Source: Adineta vaga (lineage: Eukaryota; Rotifera). From it: DNA of 64,000 bases. Both the position numbers and the translations under genes were made by a program. The stretch covers positions 868,001-932,000 of the forward strand of contig CP075494.1 in assembly GCA_021613535.1 (NCBI GenBank), given 5' to 3'. A model generated the notes under the pieces. That model saw only the letters and a program-made list of their open reading frames with translations, ran no database searches and had not been told where the DNA came from. The stretch's first letter is position 1. Each line of letters begins with the position of its first letter. Shown in pieces: positions 30,342 through 41,210 of the stretch.

Positions 30342-33300
30342 ATGGATGTCAATTATAATATTACACGAAATAATAATCCAGTCGTACATCAAGACGTCTT
30401 AGAAACACAGCAGCAGCGGCAGCAACAACAACTGTCACGACAACAACGAAGACAAAAATCTCATGGCAATCGACGTAATCAACGTTTCCGAAGAAAATGT
30501 CGTGCACAAAATATGAAACCAACTAAAATAGAAAAGTTAATTTAGAAACGAAATCGTGTCAAAAAGGAAAATACAAACAATAACGAGAGGAATCTACAAA
30601 CGGTAACATCGAATCAAGAAATAGTTACTGAAGGAAATACACAAGCAGTAACGGTGGTAGCAACGACGACAACAACAACACCACTCTCACAAAATGAAAA
30701 TAAACGTAAACGAGATGTTTCGTTCCTAGAACTGAAAACAAATTCGACAATAGTACCTAAATTAACAAGTTCAACATCTTTTATAGAACCTTCATCGAAG
30801 AAAAAGAAAATCAGTATTGATAATCTTAATCTATTTATGAATTATCGGTGAGTTTCTATCAGTATAATATATATAGGATACAAGTATGTGTAAAACACTA
30901 TTTTTGTTTTGTTTCTTATATTATAGAAAACCTATGTATTTGGATCGATCACCTACAGTACTTTTTCAAATGTTGCATAAAATATTAAATTATACATTAA
31001 AAACAAAAGATGAGAAAGATTTTATTTATACACGATTAAATCCATTAGACCAACACTATTGTTTAGAAATTCATCGACAATTATGGCAATCCTATTTCAA
31101 TATCGGTCAAGAGAAGCATACATTGCCAGTAAGTTTATTTTTTTGAAGAAAAAAAATCAATTCTCTCTTTTCATTCTCTTCGTACGAAGACTCAGCTTCA
31201 GATTATGACAAAGACAAATGACTTCAAATTATGTCAGCAATATTTGCTTGATTATATTGAAGCAATTAGAAGTCAATCAGAAGAATATGAAGAGGAATTG
31301 AACAGACAAATACAATCATGTCCGATAGCAGAATTAACAAGTAATCAAATTGATTGTTGTCTAAAAGAAATTGTTGATTGTCAACGAAAATATATATCGA
31401 TCAAAAACAATAGAGAAATATTTGAATTCAAAGAACGTATAAGCGAAAACGAGCTGTTGCAATCGATATGCACATTTGAATTCACAAATGAACAAGTAAG
31501 TTCTAACTCTCTGTGACTTTTTTTTCTCTCTACACGTGTGATTATTCTGATCTTTGAACATGTCTTTATTTTAGAATGAATCTTTTCAACAACTACTAAG
31601 TATACGACAACAATCAATGAAATATTATGAAGAACTTCTAATGTTTGAAACACGAATTTTATGCAAGTTTTTACCATTAGATTTCATTCAATTAGAACAT
31701 TTTATTGCACCTATAAAGTATAAACCCTTTATTCATCAGCACAAATCAATTCAATTTAATAGTAAATATCATAAAATTATACAAGATGGAAAACGATTGT
31801 GGTTAAATATTTTAATACATACTTATGAGATCAAACTACAAGAATATGATCAACAATATCAAAATGAATTTTTACGATTCGAAAACAAATCACAATTATT
31901 AACAGATACAGCCTCGACAGCAGCAACAACTGCTACACCCCTTGTTCCTATAGATGATCATTCTTCTAAATCGATAGTAGACAAAATTAAAGAATATTTG
32001 AATTATCGTACACGTAGCTTGCAACGAGAAATACATGCCAAAATTCCATCTTTTCGACGAAGATTATTACAGAATCGTCAACGTTCATCATTGATAAAAA
32101 CAGCAGTAGATGTTTCTCCTGAACCATATCTTGATTTATATTCGAATCCGTTCAATAAGTGTCAATGGAATCAACTTTCATTAGGTAAGAAAATAAGATG
32201 AATATATTCTTTTTCATTTTCATATCTATTGACATATGTAGATCCATCTTTTATAAGAATGAATCAAACTGCACTTCGTCCAAAAGACCAACAGAAGGTT
32301 GTAATCGAAACAGAATATAAAGAAATTTATCGAACAGCAAAAAATCATCTTATTTCCCGTCCGCATCATGTTTCATCTGAATCACCTTATTTCAAATTAT
32401 ACGCACATCAACTTCAGACTTATCTTAATCGTTGCTACTTTTCTCCAACATCCTACAAAGATCATATTCAAGCTTTACAACAAAAAAATATTACCAGAAG
32501 TATTCGAGAAAAAATAAAACAAAATAATCTTATTATTCGTCAAACTGATAAAGGTCATAATTTTTATATTGGTTCAGCAATCGAATTCAAGAAAAAAGTC
32601 GAAAAATTCTTTCAAGATACAAATGCTTTCATGGAATTATCTGATAATCCATTCAATGAAATTCAAAGTAAAGTTATTAACTTACTTAATCGATTACGTC
32701 AAGAAGAACCTATTTCCCAAGAACAATATAAAATAATGATGTTCGGTCGTACGAAATGTGAATTAGCTCATTTATATTGTAATCCAAAAACGCACAAAGC
32801 AAAAGTTTCTTTTCATCTTTTATCAAGCTTTCATAATTTATGGAGAATGTGACTTAGGATGATATACCGGTATGACCAATTGAAAATACTATATCTGCTC
32901 CAACTACAGATGTATCGAAATTTTCAGATAGTATCATAGGACCTATATTCAATAAAGAACGTCAATTGACAAATCTTATCGATGGTACTTCGTTTCTTCA
33001 GAGAATATTAAATTATACAAATAAAGATCTTTTAAAATCCTCAACTCTTTTTTGTACATTTGATATTCATAATCTTTGTACCATCTTACCACAAGACGAA
33101 GTTCTTGATATTCTTGTAGAATTTCTTCGAATACATGGATATAGAAGTGTTGAACGAATTTCTCTTGATACAATAAGACAACTAGCTTCGGTTGTTATTA
33201 AAGAAAATGTTTTTGTTTATGTAAAAAAAAATTTATCGACAGATTCTTGGTGGTGCAAATGGGTTCATCGTTTACTTTGACTTTGGCTAATATATTTATG

Positions 33301-34444
33301 TGGAAATGGGGAAAAGAATTCGTACGTCTACAAGATATGACTGGTGAATTTTATGGTCGGTAAATAGAAAGATTGAATAGTTGCGAATAACATTTATTTA
33401 TGAATATTTCTATACTACAGTTATATAGATGATATTTTTATCACATGGAATCGATCAGAACAAAGTTTAATTCAGCTATTAAATGAAGCAAATACATGGC
33501 ATCCAAACATTAAATTAGATTATAAAATCGGTTAAAGTCTTTCATTTCTTGACATTCTTCTAACAAATAATAATGTGGATCTACTTACATGTGTCTATGA
33601 TAAACCAGCAGCTGAACCTTATGTTGTACCATTTATCTCTGATCATCCACGACACGTCTTTATTAATATTATCCAAAATCGTCTTGCATATGCTCTCAAA
33701 TATTCATCGACTTTTGAATCATTCAATCAAGAACGCCGATACATTAAGTTAATGTTATTATATAACGGGTAACTTTTGTCTATCAGTCAATATTCTGCAT
33801 AGTACTTGTTTTGTTTTTCCTCTTCTAGTTACCCTTCAACATTCATTGAAAGTGAATTTCGAAAATTTTTTCATAAATACATTTCGCCATCATCATTACT
33901 ACCTTTTATAATTAATGAAAATCAATTTTCTGTTATGCGTAATACATTATTTCCTGAACTTGGAAATCGTCAGACACAAGTAACTGAAATCATTGCACTA
34001 GGAGAAGAAGATGACGACGACGACGCCAACGATAAAACAACAAATGTAGAACAGCAAAGAGAAATATTATTCATAAATAAACAAAAAAAGGACGAAACTA
34101 AATTGTTTATTCATTACACATATGAACATCGTTTAAAAGAAATGAGACGAGATCTTCATCAGGTTCATGAAGATATATTAAATCAGTCTACAAACCAAAA
34201 TATTAAAGTGACAGTGGGCAATAAAATTCGTCGAAATGCAAATCATGAACTAATTCGTAAACATCCAAAACGAATATTATTGAGAAATCAACCACATCTT
34301 AGTAAGTCATATGAAAATTAATGATATACTCTTTCTAATCTATAGTTCTATAATTATTTTTTTTATTACCGTTCAGAAAGACTACGTCAATTAGATCAAT
34401 CGTCAATTACCAAGAAACCTTATAATGGACAAACAGAAATATAA
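30342..34444 (+). pseudogene. Penelope-type reverse transcriptase (Athena-like), decayed
   Basis: The N-terminus is Gln/Arg-rich (SHGNRRNQRFRRKCRAQNMK), followed by introns at about 30848, 31139, 31498, 32187, 32850, 33361 and 34302. RT motifs are TDKGHNFYIG, NPKTHK (usual PKTHK), GPIFNKERQLTNL, TFDIHNLCTILP (palm Asp), a broken GGA-MGSSFTLTLANIFM, YIDDIF at 33422-33439 (catalytic YxDD) and SLSFLDILL, then AAEPYVVPFISDHPRHVF and GYPSTF of the Athena thumb. Damage: TAG 30543, TGA 32873 where Arg is expected in PVRP, frameshifts at about 33228 and 33256, TAA 33533. No GIY-YIG endonuclease is seen, as expected for Athena. The C-terminal tail has the NKIRRNANHELIRKHPKRIL motif shared with the 24766-25068 remnant. 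Confidence 0.85.
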
Positions 34445-34776
34445 TTGTAAAATATACCATCTTTCGTTATATTCAATTTGCTTAACAATATTTCGCAACA
34501 ACCGCTTTATCCACAAAATAATGGAAATTATCTACAACTATACTCTGTTCTTCCATTGCTTATTATGAAAACCTATTTTCCACTTTCAAAGAAATATTCT
34601 ATATACCTATGATTTTTTAAAAATCTCTGTTATTATTCAGAACATGAAAATAAAACGAAAAGAGAGCTATATGATTCCGTTTGATTTGTATTTTCTTTCC
34701 CTTTTAAATAGTCATCTGTAACTTATTTATGTATGATAGTAATGTTTTTCATTTCAGATTATCACACTTGAATAAT

Positions 34777-35118
34777 ATGGAGTATTTAAAATTTGTCTAT
34801 CCAACATATCTTCAGACGTTCAGCGAAGCTTTATATTCGGCAATACTTCCCTCAAGACCTAAAGGATATCAACATCGATCAACAAAACCTAGAAAATATG
34901 ATTTTAATCCTGTTAATCATACAATACCCGAATCTTTTCTGGAAGATGGAAAAGAATTCCTATCTACAATCAATACAACAAATCTTATAAATGATCATAG
35001 CAATAAATCTATCTCTAATTTAATTGCAACTAATGTAACTTTTCCATGGACTACGACTGATACAAATAATTCGAATTTTAATCTCCTCCAAAATGTAACA
35101 ATAGATGATTATTATTAA
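34777..35118 (+). CDS. Accessory ORF C of the Athena-like unit
   Basis: 113 residues from the ATG at 34777; an acceptor-like TTTTCATTTCAG lies 22 bp upstream, so this may be a terminal exon. It begins MEYLKFVYPTYLQTFSEALY, and the second half is Asn/Thr-rich with several N-glycosylation sequons (NHTI, NKSI, NVTF, NNSN, NVTI). There is no clear membrane segment and no family is recognised. Its position just after the RT in the same orientation suggests it is element cargo. Sequons would matter only if the protein enters the secretory route, for which there is no signal peptide. Confidence 0.4.
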   Translation: MEYLKFVYPTYLQTFSEALYSAILPSRPKGYQHRSTKPRKYDFNPVNHTIPESFLEDGKEFLSTINTTNLINDHSNKSISNLIATNVTFPWTTTDTNNSNFNLLQNVTIDDYY

Positions 35119-35580
35119 TGCGATGCGAAGAATGAGCTGAGCATTACTGCAGTGCTTCTTGATTTTTCTTTTTTTATTTCCTGACTCCTTTCTCGACGTA
35201 CGCATCTCAAGTCCTCATTTAGTTACGCGATGATCTCGAGAACTGGACATCAGAAAAATTTCATTCAAAAACAAAATAAAAATATCGAAACTCTACTTGA
35301 AAACTCTGTAAACATAATTTATTTGTGACGTTCTATACGTATGCAGGAAGCTCAGAAAAAGACGATTTTGACTGTTAAATTTTGTGAGATAATTAAAATC
35401 AAGTTGTTAAGAAGAAAAGCTAGGCGCGAAGTTCGTTCCACAGATGTTTTACAGCTGATAGCAGCATACATGAAAAAAGATAGAACAAATGATGATTAAA
35501 ATCATCTTAACGAATGCTAATCGCATCGCATTCTGTACTAGAGTGAAGCTCGAGTACCCTCTAGTTCAAGTAGCAATACG

Positions 35581-35998
35581 ATGAAGAAATATTTTAATTC
35601 GTTTGTTTATTTTATACGACTACAAGAATCACATCTATGGAAATATGTTCTTTATTTTACATTTATATGTGTTTTGTTGTTTATACTTCGAACAATAATT
35701 CGCCATGTTAATGCTTTTTATCGAACTTACTTTCATACATATGACTATGATAGTCATTCACATGGTATGTGGTCTTCAAATAGTTCTATTTCTCTTCTTT
35801 TTTTGTAACAAACCATGTACATTCAAAACATTTTTCTGTATAGATCATTCGACTTATTCGCAATATTCAGTAATACCAAATGAAAATGACATTTATCGAA
35901 GCAATACTGAGTTTCAACATAATGATCAATCTTCATTGGCTTCAAATCAAATATCATTAGCTGGCACAGTCATTACGCTTTTCCCTAAAACTGTATAA
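35581..35998 (+). CDS. Accessory ORF D: small single-pass membrane protein
   Basis: Exons 35581-35764 and 35844-35998 join in frame (His-Asp-His) to 112 residues. Residues about 19-43 form a hydrophobic helix (WKYVLYFTFICVLLFILRTI) flanked by basic residues. The N-terminal 18 residues have no signal-peptide character, so a type II or type III topology is possible. The C-terminal part is Ser/Asn/Gln-rich (STYSQYSVIPNENDIYRS). The frame and splice sites are undamaged although the upstream RT is decayed. I do not recognise a family. It could be a membrane partner of ORF F, by analogy with paired small envelope or matrix proteins, but that is only a guess. Confidence 0.5.
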
Positions 35999-36250
35999 AT
36001 CATTTGATTTTCACATTATAATCCGACAAGAAGTCTTAGAGAAAACATGTCTCTTTTCATATCTAGAATGTGTGTAGATGTTATATAAGTAGGAGTGTCT
36101 TTTTGTACATTAGTTACGAAACATTTAATCAAACTATGTGTAATATATCAATATTCTTGTAAATAAATGAATTTAAATAAACATTAGAGTTAATATACTT
36201 TTTCTTCTTTCATCATCTTGTATACTTAAAGTCTTTACTTATTTCAGATT

Positions 36251-36955
36251 ATGAATACGAATAACAGTCAAATGAAACATACGACATCAGAACCGTTGAT
36301 TTCAAATAATGAAAATCAAACTGATATTCATTTACTGATATCTATGGAAAATGATACTGCCAATCGACCATTCTTACAATCTGCAACAGCTGATAGCGTT
36401 TCGAATCGAATATCATTGGGTCAAGCTCATTCACAATACAATAATACCCTCCGACCACGACATGCACGACGAGGTAGACGACATCAATATAAAACAGAAC
36501 AACGACGATTTTCATCGCAATATATTAATAGTGAACGATACGAACGATCGATAGAACGACAACGTCGAATTACACAACAATCACTACACCATAATAGTCA
36601 CTTTCAATATCACAATTCATTTGTCGATCGAACAGATCAAATGTCTTATGAATTATATTTGCAGACGGATGAGCATAGCAATACTAGAGGCGATTATGAA
36701 CAACAAGAACAAGCAAATGAACTCAAAGAGCTCGTTACTCAAGAACAATTAGTATAATTACAGGCTAAAATTGAGAAAATGGATCTAATTGATACATTTG
36801 ACAAAGAACAACAACAACAATTAAACAAACTTCAACGAGCAATTATTCCACAAGAAATAGCAATCGTAGAAGACGTAATCGAACAAATAAATCAAATTAA
36901 TCTGACACAAAGTACGCACCAAGAAGACGAAGAAGAAAAAGAAAAACATGAATGA
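36251..36955 (+). pseudogene. Accessory ORF E: Arg/Gln-rich then coiled-coil, one stop
   Basis: Begins MNTNNSQMKHTTSEPLISNN, seven bases after a TATTTCAG acceptor. A strongly basic block follows (RPRHARRGRRHQYKTEQRRF, ERYERSIERQRRITQQS), then an acidic/Gln-rich segment. At 36755-36757 a TAA interrupts, but the same frame continues for 66 residues (LQAKIEKMDLIDTFDKEQQQ) to a TGA at 36953-36955 with coiled-coil character. Read-through or a nonsense mutation are both possible; no GT-AG intron of workable size removes the stop. The minus-strand element at 49979-50837 has an ORF of the same layout, also with stops, in the same place relative to its RT, which supports it being a real element gene that binds nucleic acid. 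Confidence 0.55.
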
Positions 36956-37680
36956 AATACGCAGCTAATTTATATTCGCTACAATGGGAACATCTAATGT
37001 ACTTAACTCAATAATCAAATCGAGATTATGCATTCAATCTACTTTAACACATAATTCATTAACTATTTTCCATTTCTTACAAATACTCATTCAACATTCG
37101 ATTCAAAAGTTTGCAAACAATCTATTCCTTATCGTGACTCAATGTAATATTTATATTATCTCAAACAAATATCTTCAAAGCACACAAATTATATATAGCT
37201 GATGAAAAATATCACGAAAATATTTTAAATAAATCTTCTTTCATATCCCAAGTTTCAATCATGTTACAATTAATATTATTTCTTACCGTTTGTTCTTCTC
37301 TTTTATACTACTTATATCTCTAAACAGTCCCTATAAAAATGTGTAGCCATTTGATGAAAAATCTAACGATTTGAAAGAATATCTTCTTGGTAAATGTATT
37401 TACTTCTCTATCATGAAAGGTAAACAATTATTTCAGACTTTGTAGAACACTTTTAAATAAATCTAAATTTTTCCATTGAATTTTAGGCCGTAGATGATCT
37501 AATGTCATTAGTAGATCTTCGCAGTTACCATGATCTTCGATACGGTATCTTAAAGAGACTCACATTCTAAAGATTAGTTTACTTCAATTTATTTCTATAC
37601 ATCAACTTCATCCTGAATTTCTTTTTATTATTTTTAGATTTTTTGTTCATATCATATATTTCTATTGATTTCGAAACATC

Positions 37681-38449
37681 ATGACTACCTACTATATTTA
37701 TCGCAACGATAGTCATTCCTATGGCTTTAATCGACCACTCAACCTTAGCACTGTATTCAACACCGATCTGGATGAATATTTGGCACATGTATATTTACAT
37801 CAAATGAAAATCAAACCACTTCGAGTAAATTGTACGGTAGCTCCGCTAGCTGAAGGTTGTCCTCTCGCAAATGTATCTACTTCTATGTCGAATAAAACTC
37901 AATTAGTTCCAAATTCTATAACAAATAACTACTATACAAATCTGGCACAACAACATCAACAAATTATTATCATTAGTCTGATATTGGTTTCCATGCTGTT
38001 AATATTACTTATATTTATTATAAGGAAACTTCTTTCAAAGAAAATCCGATCTGATGCACTCACATCTATCTCGAGTGGTGAGTTTTCTTTTCGATTTATT
38101 TCTTTATTCTTACAAATATACCACAGAATGAAAAGAACTATTTAAACACATATTTATATAGATATATCCAAAAATTTGCCCATAACGAATGATCCCAGAT
38201 TTATGCATTATGTTGATTGCATCTCGGAGTATTCTGATCGAATGAGTGTTGTGAACGAACAAAATAATAAATCAAACAAGAAAGTAAGTACATTTAACAT
38301 GATGCTAATTATATTTATTGTTTCAAAACTATTTTATTAAAACTTTGTAGATCATCCAATCATATGACTACGATTATCTTCCATGCCATTATCTTCAACA
38401 AAATGAAAACAAACTACCTTCAAATCCTATCCTCATGACTTCCAATTAA
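37681..38449 (+). CDS. Accessory ORF F: single-pass membrane glycoprotein-like
   Basis: Exons 37681-38077, 38162-38283 and 38351-38449 join in frame to 205 residues. Residues 1 to about 95 are polar, with two Cys (VNCTVAPLAEGC) and sequons (NCT, NVS, NKT, NDS, NLS). A strong transmembrane helix follows (IIIISLILVSMLLILLIFII), then a basic stop-transfer patch (RKLLSKKIRSD) and a tail of about 80 residues. This is the layout of a type I or III membrane protein with an outside N-terminal domain, although a cleavable signal peptide is missing; an unseen upstream exon could supply one. No family is recognised. It is the last ORF of the unit and has no disruption. Confidence 0.55.
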
Positions 38450-39040
38450 AACATATCTTCTCACTTTGTTCGATTTTTTCCAACATGTGTTAATTATTGT
38501 ACAGAATGACTAGTGTTTTATCATGCAAATACGTTTGATTGTCAATCACTTAAAATAAACTTATCTTTTTAACATATTATCAATTGTTTATTACCCAATT
38601 CTTATGTTCCCAAAGAATAGCACATTCATACCATCATTGTATATTCTGCTTTTAAACGTGATATATCACAAAATCGTGACACAAATTTAATCGGACTACT
38701 ACTTACGAAATGAGAACACATCAGATTAGTTGTTCAAATCAAGCCATTCGCTAGACTCAATACGATAAACCAGAACAATCATTCCCTAATCAAAACAATC
38801 TATAAATATTACCCTCTTGTAATAATTAGATATGCTATAGAATCTACAACAAAAAAATATACCATAACACTTACTCTAATCTCTCCGAGCATTAAATTAT
38901 ATCATGAATTTCCTTGTACCACTATAATTCATAAAACAACTAAATATCCCTTTTCGATTGAAACGATCCTTTTGAATATCTTCGGATATTTGAAATAGAT
39001 CGAGTTCGTTACTTTTGATTTTTTAATCGAAATGTAAATA
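38450..39040. other. 3' region of the Athena-like unit
   Basis: AT-rich, no ORF. It separates ORF F from the terminal hammerhead and would be the 3' UTR of the element transcript. Confidence 0.5.
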
Positions 39041-39089
39041 TTACCATCTGATGATTCTCTTTGCCGAGATGAAATCGCGATTATGGTAG
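39041..39089 (+). ncRNA. Hammerhead ribozyme, intact core
   Basis: Stem I UACCAU (39042-39047) pairs with AUGGUA (39083-39088). The core is CUGAUGA (39048-39054). Stem II is UCUC/GAGA with loop UUUGCC and a flanking U-U. GAA is at 39071-39073, stem III is AUC/GAU with loop GC, and cleavage comes after U 39082. The C-rich telomere-like tract follows six bases after the ribozyme. It is the 3' partner of the ribozyme at 28754. Confidence 0.88.
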
Positions 39090-39094
39090 CTAGT

Positions 39095-39113
39095 ACTCAC
39101 CCTCACCCTCAAG
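39095..39113. repeat. Telomere-like tract (C-rich on +)
   Basis: ACTCACCCTCACCCTCAAG, the right boundary of the Athena-like unit. Confidence 0.8.
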
Positions 39114-39497
39114 ATGTCCATGTCTTGATTTCGGCGCATTTTGATGCACTTTGATATTATCTTTCCTTGCTTTTTTTCTATCGATGGATGGGTATATAAA
39201 CGTGTGTCTTATATTAGAACGATGCGATTATTGAGAGGAAGAAATAAATATAGGCGCAGTATCACTTCCATCAAAAAACGTCACATTCAGTAACATAAAA
39301 TGTATTTTTTGTATTATTTCTTTTTGTGTAAGGCAAAATTACGTTTGATAAATTTTCGGCGAGAACATACGAGATATATCCAATATATGTTCTTAACACA
39401 TAGAATAGGCTAACTCAATGATTTACTTGAATTTAATCCAGCAAAAAATAAGTTGATAGTCAAAGGGCTAAATGTAAAGATGTAACAACAAAGCGCA

Positions 39498-39879
39498 TTA
39501 ACCCTTGTAGTAACAAGTAAGCCATTTTTGACCCATATCAAAAAGTTTGAAAGCAGAATAGAAATTTTTTGTCACTCTTTTTTTCATTCCTTGATTAGTC
39601 TTTTTTATTTCTACTATCGGATGATATGATCATTGGCATGTTGGCATTCATATGCGCACGTTCTTTCTAGAAGTGAAAAGATAATATCTTCTGATGTTAT
39701 ACTTGGTTGACGGTTCGATAATTCATAAAAAGGAAATCTTTATTTTGACTTTCTTTATCGAATCGAATATGAGGGTAGCATATTATGACTTAAATATTCA
39801 TGGAAAAATAAATAAATGATATAACAAAAGCGTATACTGCTAGTGAAATGCAAAAAAGGCTCGGTACTACTAGGGTTAA
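39498..39879. mobile_element. piggyBac-type MITE (TTAA-flanked)
   Basis: TTAA at both ends; the ends are CCCTTGTAGTAAC on the left and, as reverse complement of the right end, CCCTAGTAGTACC. About 380 bp, no ORF. The terminal sequence differs from the other TTAA elements in the window, so it is a separate family. Confidence 0.8.
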
Positions 39880-39951
39880 ACCTAACGAAAACTAATACTC
39901 TAGTTACAGATTGTTGCGCTTTAAAGGAAACAAGTTCTACGAATCATATGT

Positions 39952-40785
39952 TTATTGTTCATTCATCACTTGCGGTCTTATTCGATTAGGACAGCAACAA
40001 GACCATGGATAATGTCCATTTTTTTTCTTGTACATTGATATGAAGGCCCACAACCATGCGACAAAACCCAGGCAAAATACGATTATCAAACATATTTTGG
40101 CTAATATAGATATTTGCATTGGACCTGTGTACTTTTGAATAACTAAAAGAGCCCCTAACGGCAGAAATGGTAACCATATTCAGCAGATAGCTTTGTAGGG
40201 CTGGTCTTTGTAGGCTGATATATAGTAGACTAATGGCATAATGGAAGAGATAATACCAAGTAAACCTCCAGAAACACCAATAACGTCAATTACATCACGA
40301 GCAGTTTGGTATCTGAGGATCCATCCAAAACACCACGCTTCTTGAGCAGCGCTGGGAGACATTGCGATATCACCAGGATTACAATAGAATGAATAGTTTC
40401 CATAAAAGCATTCAACTGGATACTCGGGACACGGATCACCGATAACCACACCCACGCTGGCTAACACGCAGCCTTCAAATATGATCGTCAGAAGAGTTGC
40501 AAGTATTGAACTAGTTAAAAAGTAACTGACACAGCTCGTCCAATTGGTTGATTCTATGGCATCATCGAATTCAACGTAGATAACCGTTTCAATTTTTTCT
40601 ACCGTGTCGTTCGCCTCATTGGCAGCTGGGTTTCTATCCCGACGCACATAGTGAGTGCCAATAACTTGCTTGAAAAGAAAGTTTCGAGCCTCCTTTGTTA
40701 CCAATTTCAGAAACAGCCCAATCATTCCGAAGAAAACGACTGGAGCTACATAGGATATAACACCATAAAGGAGTCCACGGTCCAT
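39952..40785 (-). CDS. Multi-pass membrane protein with an in-frame TGA
   Basis: The open part (40785-40180) encodes 201 residues with hydrophobic segments at about 7-29 (ISYVAPVVFFGMIGLFL), 90-110, and 165-190 (VIGVSGGLLGIISSIMPLVY). Between them lies a Cys-rich loop (GDPCPEYPVECFYGNYSFYC) probably facing outside. After a TGA at 40182-40180 the same frame continues for 75 residues with two more membrane segments (IWLPFLPLGALLVIQ, IVFCLGFVAWLWAF) and a Cys-rich tail (PWSCCCPNRIRP) to a TAA at 39952. The continuation clearly belongs to the protein, so the TGA is a nonsense mutation (for example from TGG), a recoded codon or a sequence error. Function unknown; no family recognised. Confidence 0.6.
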
Positions 40786-40853
40786 AACTGAATAGCTAAA
40801 ACAAATGAGAAGACATTACTACTTTAGTACGTCACTATTGAGTGATCAACAGA

Positions 40854-41210
40854 GATGAGCAAATCAAGTCTCACTTGACTTGTTCGAGGGCTGTGCAAAT
40901 ACCAGTACAAATTGTACTCTGGATTTTGTTAAAAATCCTGTCTATCAGATAATGCTAGATTCACTGACTTTGTACTCCGATGTACTGTGATTTATCATCA
41001 TCTACTCTCATGTACTGGCATGTGTTGATCTACTTTAAGTCTGAAAAAGTTAGAATCAGTTAGCTTGTGCTGTCATGTACTCAGTACATGACAGTACATA
41101 ACAGTATATGAGAATACATGTGTATTCGATATGCATGTTTTATAACAAATTTCACAGTACAATTTGTATTAGTATTTGCGCAGCTCTGACTTGTTCATTT
41201 CTGAGGAGTA
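40854..41210. mobile_element. Inverted-repeat element with internal CATGTACTG-type words
   Basis: Left (AGCAAATCAAGTCTC, GGGCTGTGCAAATACCAGTA) and right (TACTAATAC complement, GCGCAGCTCTGACTTGTTC) form imperfect inverted arms of about 50 bp. The interior repeats short GTACTGNCATG and TCATGTACT words in both orientations. No ORF. It is best read as an old non-autonomous DNA element. Confidence 0.6.

Larger units (their letters stand above)
28754..39113 (+). mobile_element. Athena-like telomere-associated element (terminon-like), about 10.3 kb
   Basis: Order on the plus strand: hammerhead, C-rich tract, helical ORF, RT ORF with several introns, four further ORFs, long 3' region, hammerhead, C-rich tract. 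The RT text matches Penelope-like elements of the Athena group, which lack an endonuclease and are found at bdelloid telomeres (established). Hammerheads at both ends correspond to the pLTR-like organisation of Penelope elements. The RT and helical ORF carry stops and frameshifts, so the copy is not autonomous as read. At least two downstream ORFs (35581-35998, 37681-38449) are undamaged across introns. Confidence 0.75.

Noticed and set aside
30342-36955. Reassigned stop codons (TAA/TAG as Gln) in the elements
   Set aside because: TGA at an Arg position and plain frameshifts occur in the same ORF, and host genes use standard stops, so decay explains it better.
37200-37240. CTGATGA followed by GAAA, a possible hammerhead
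   Set aside because: No stem II pairs between the core halves and no stem I complement was found.
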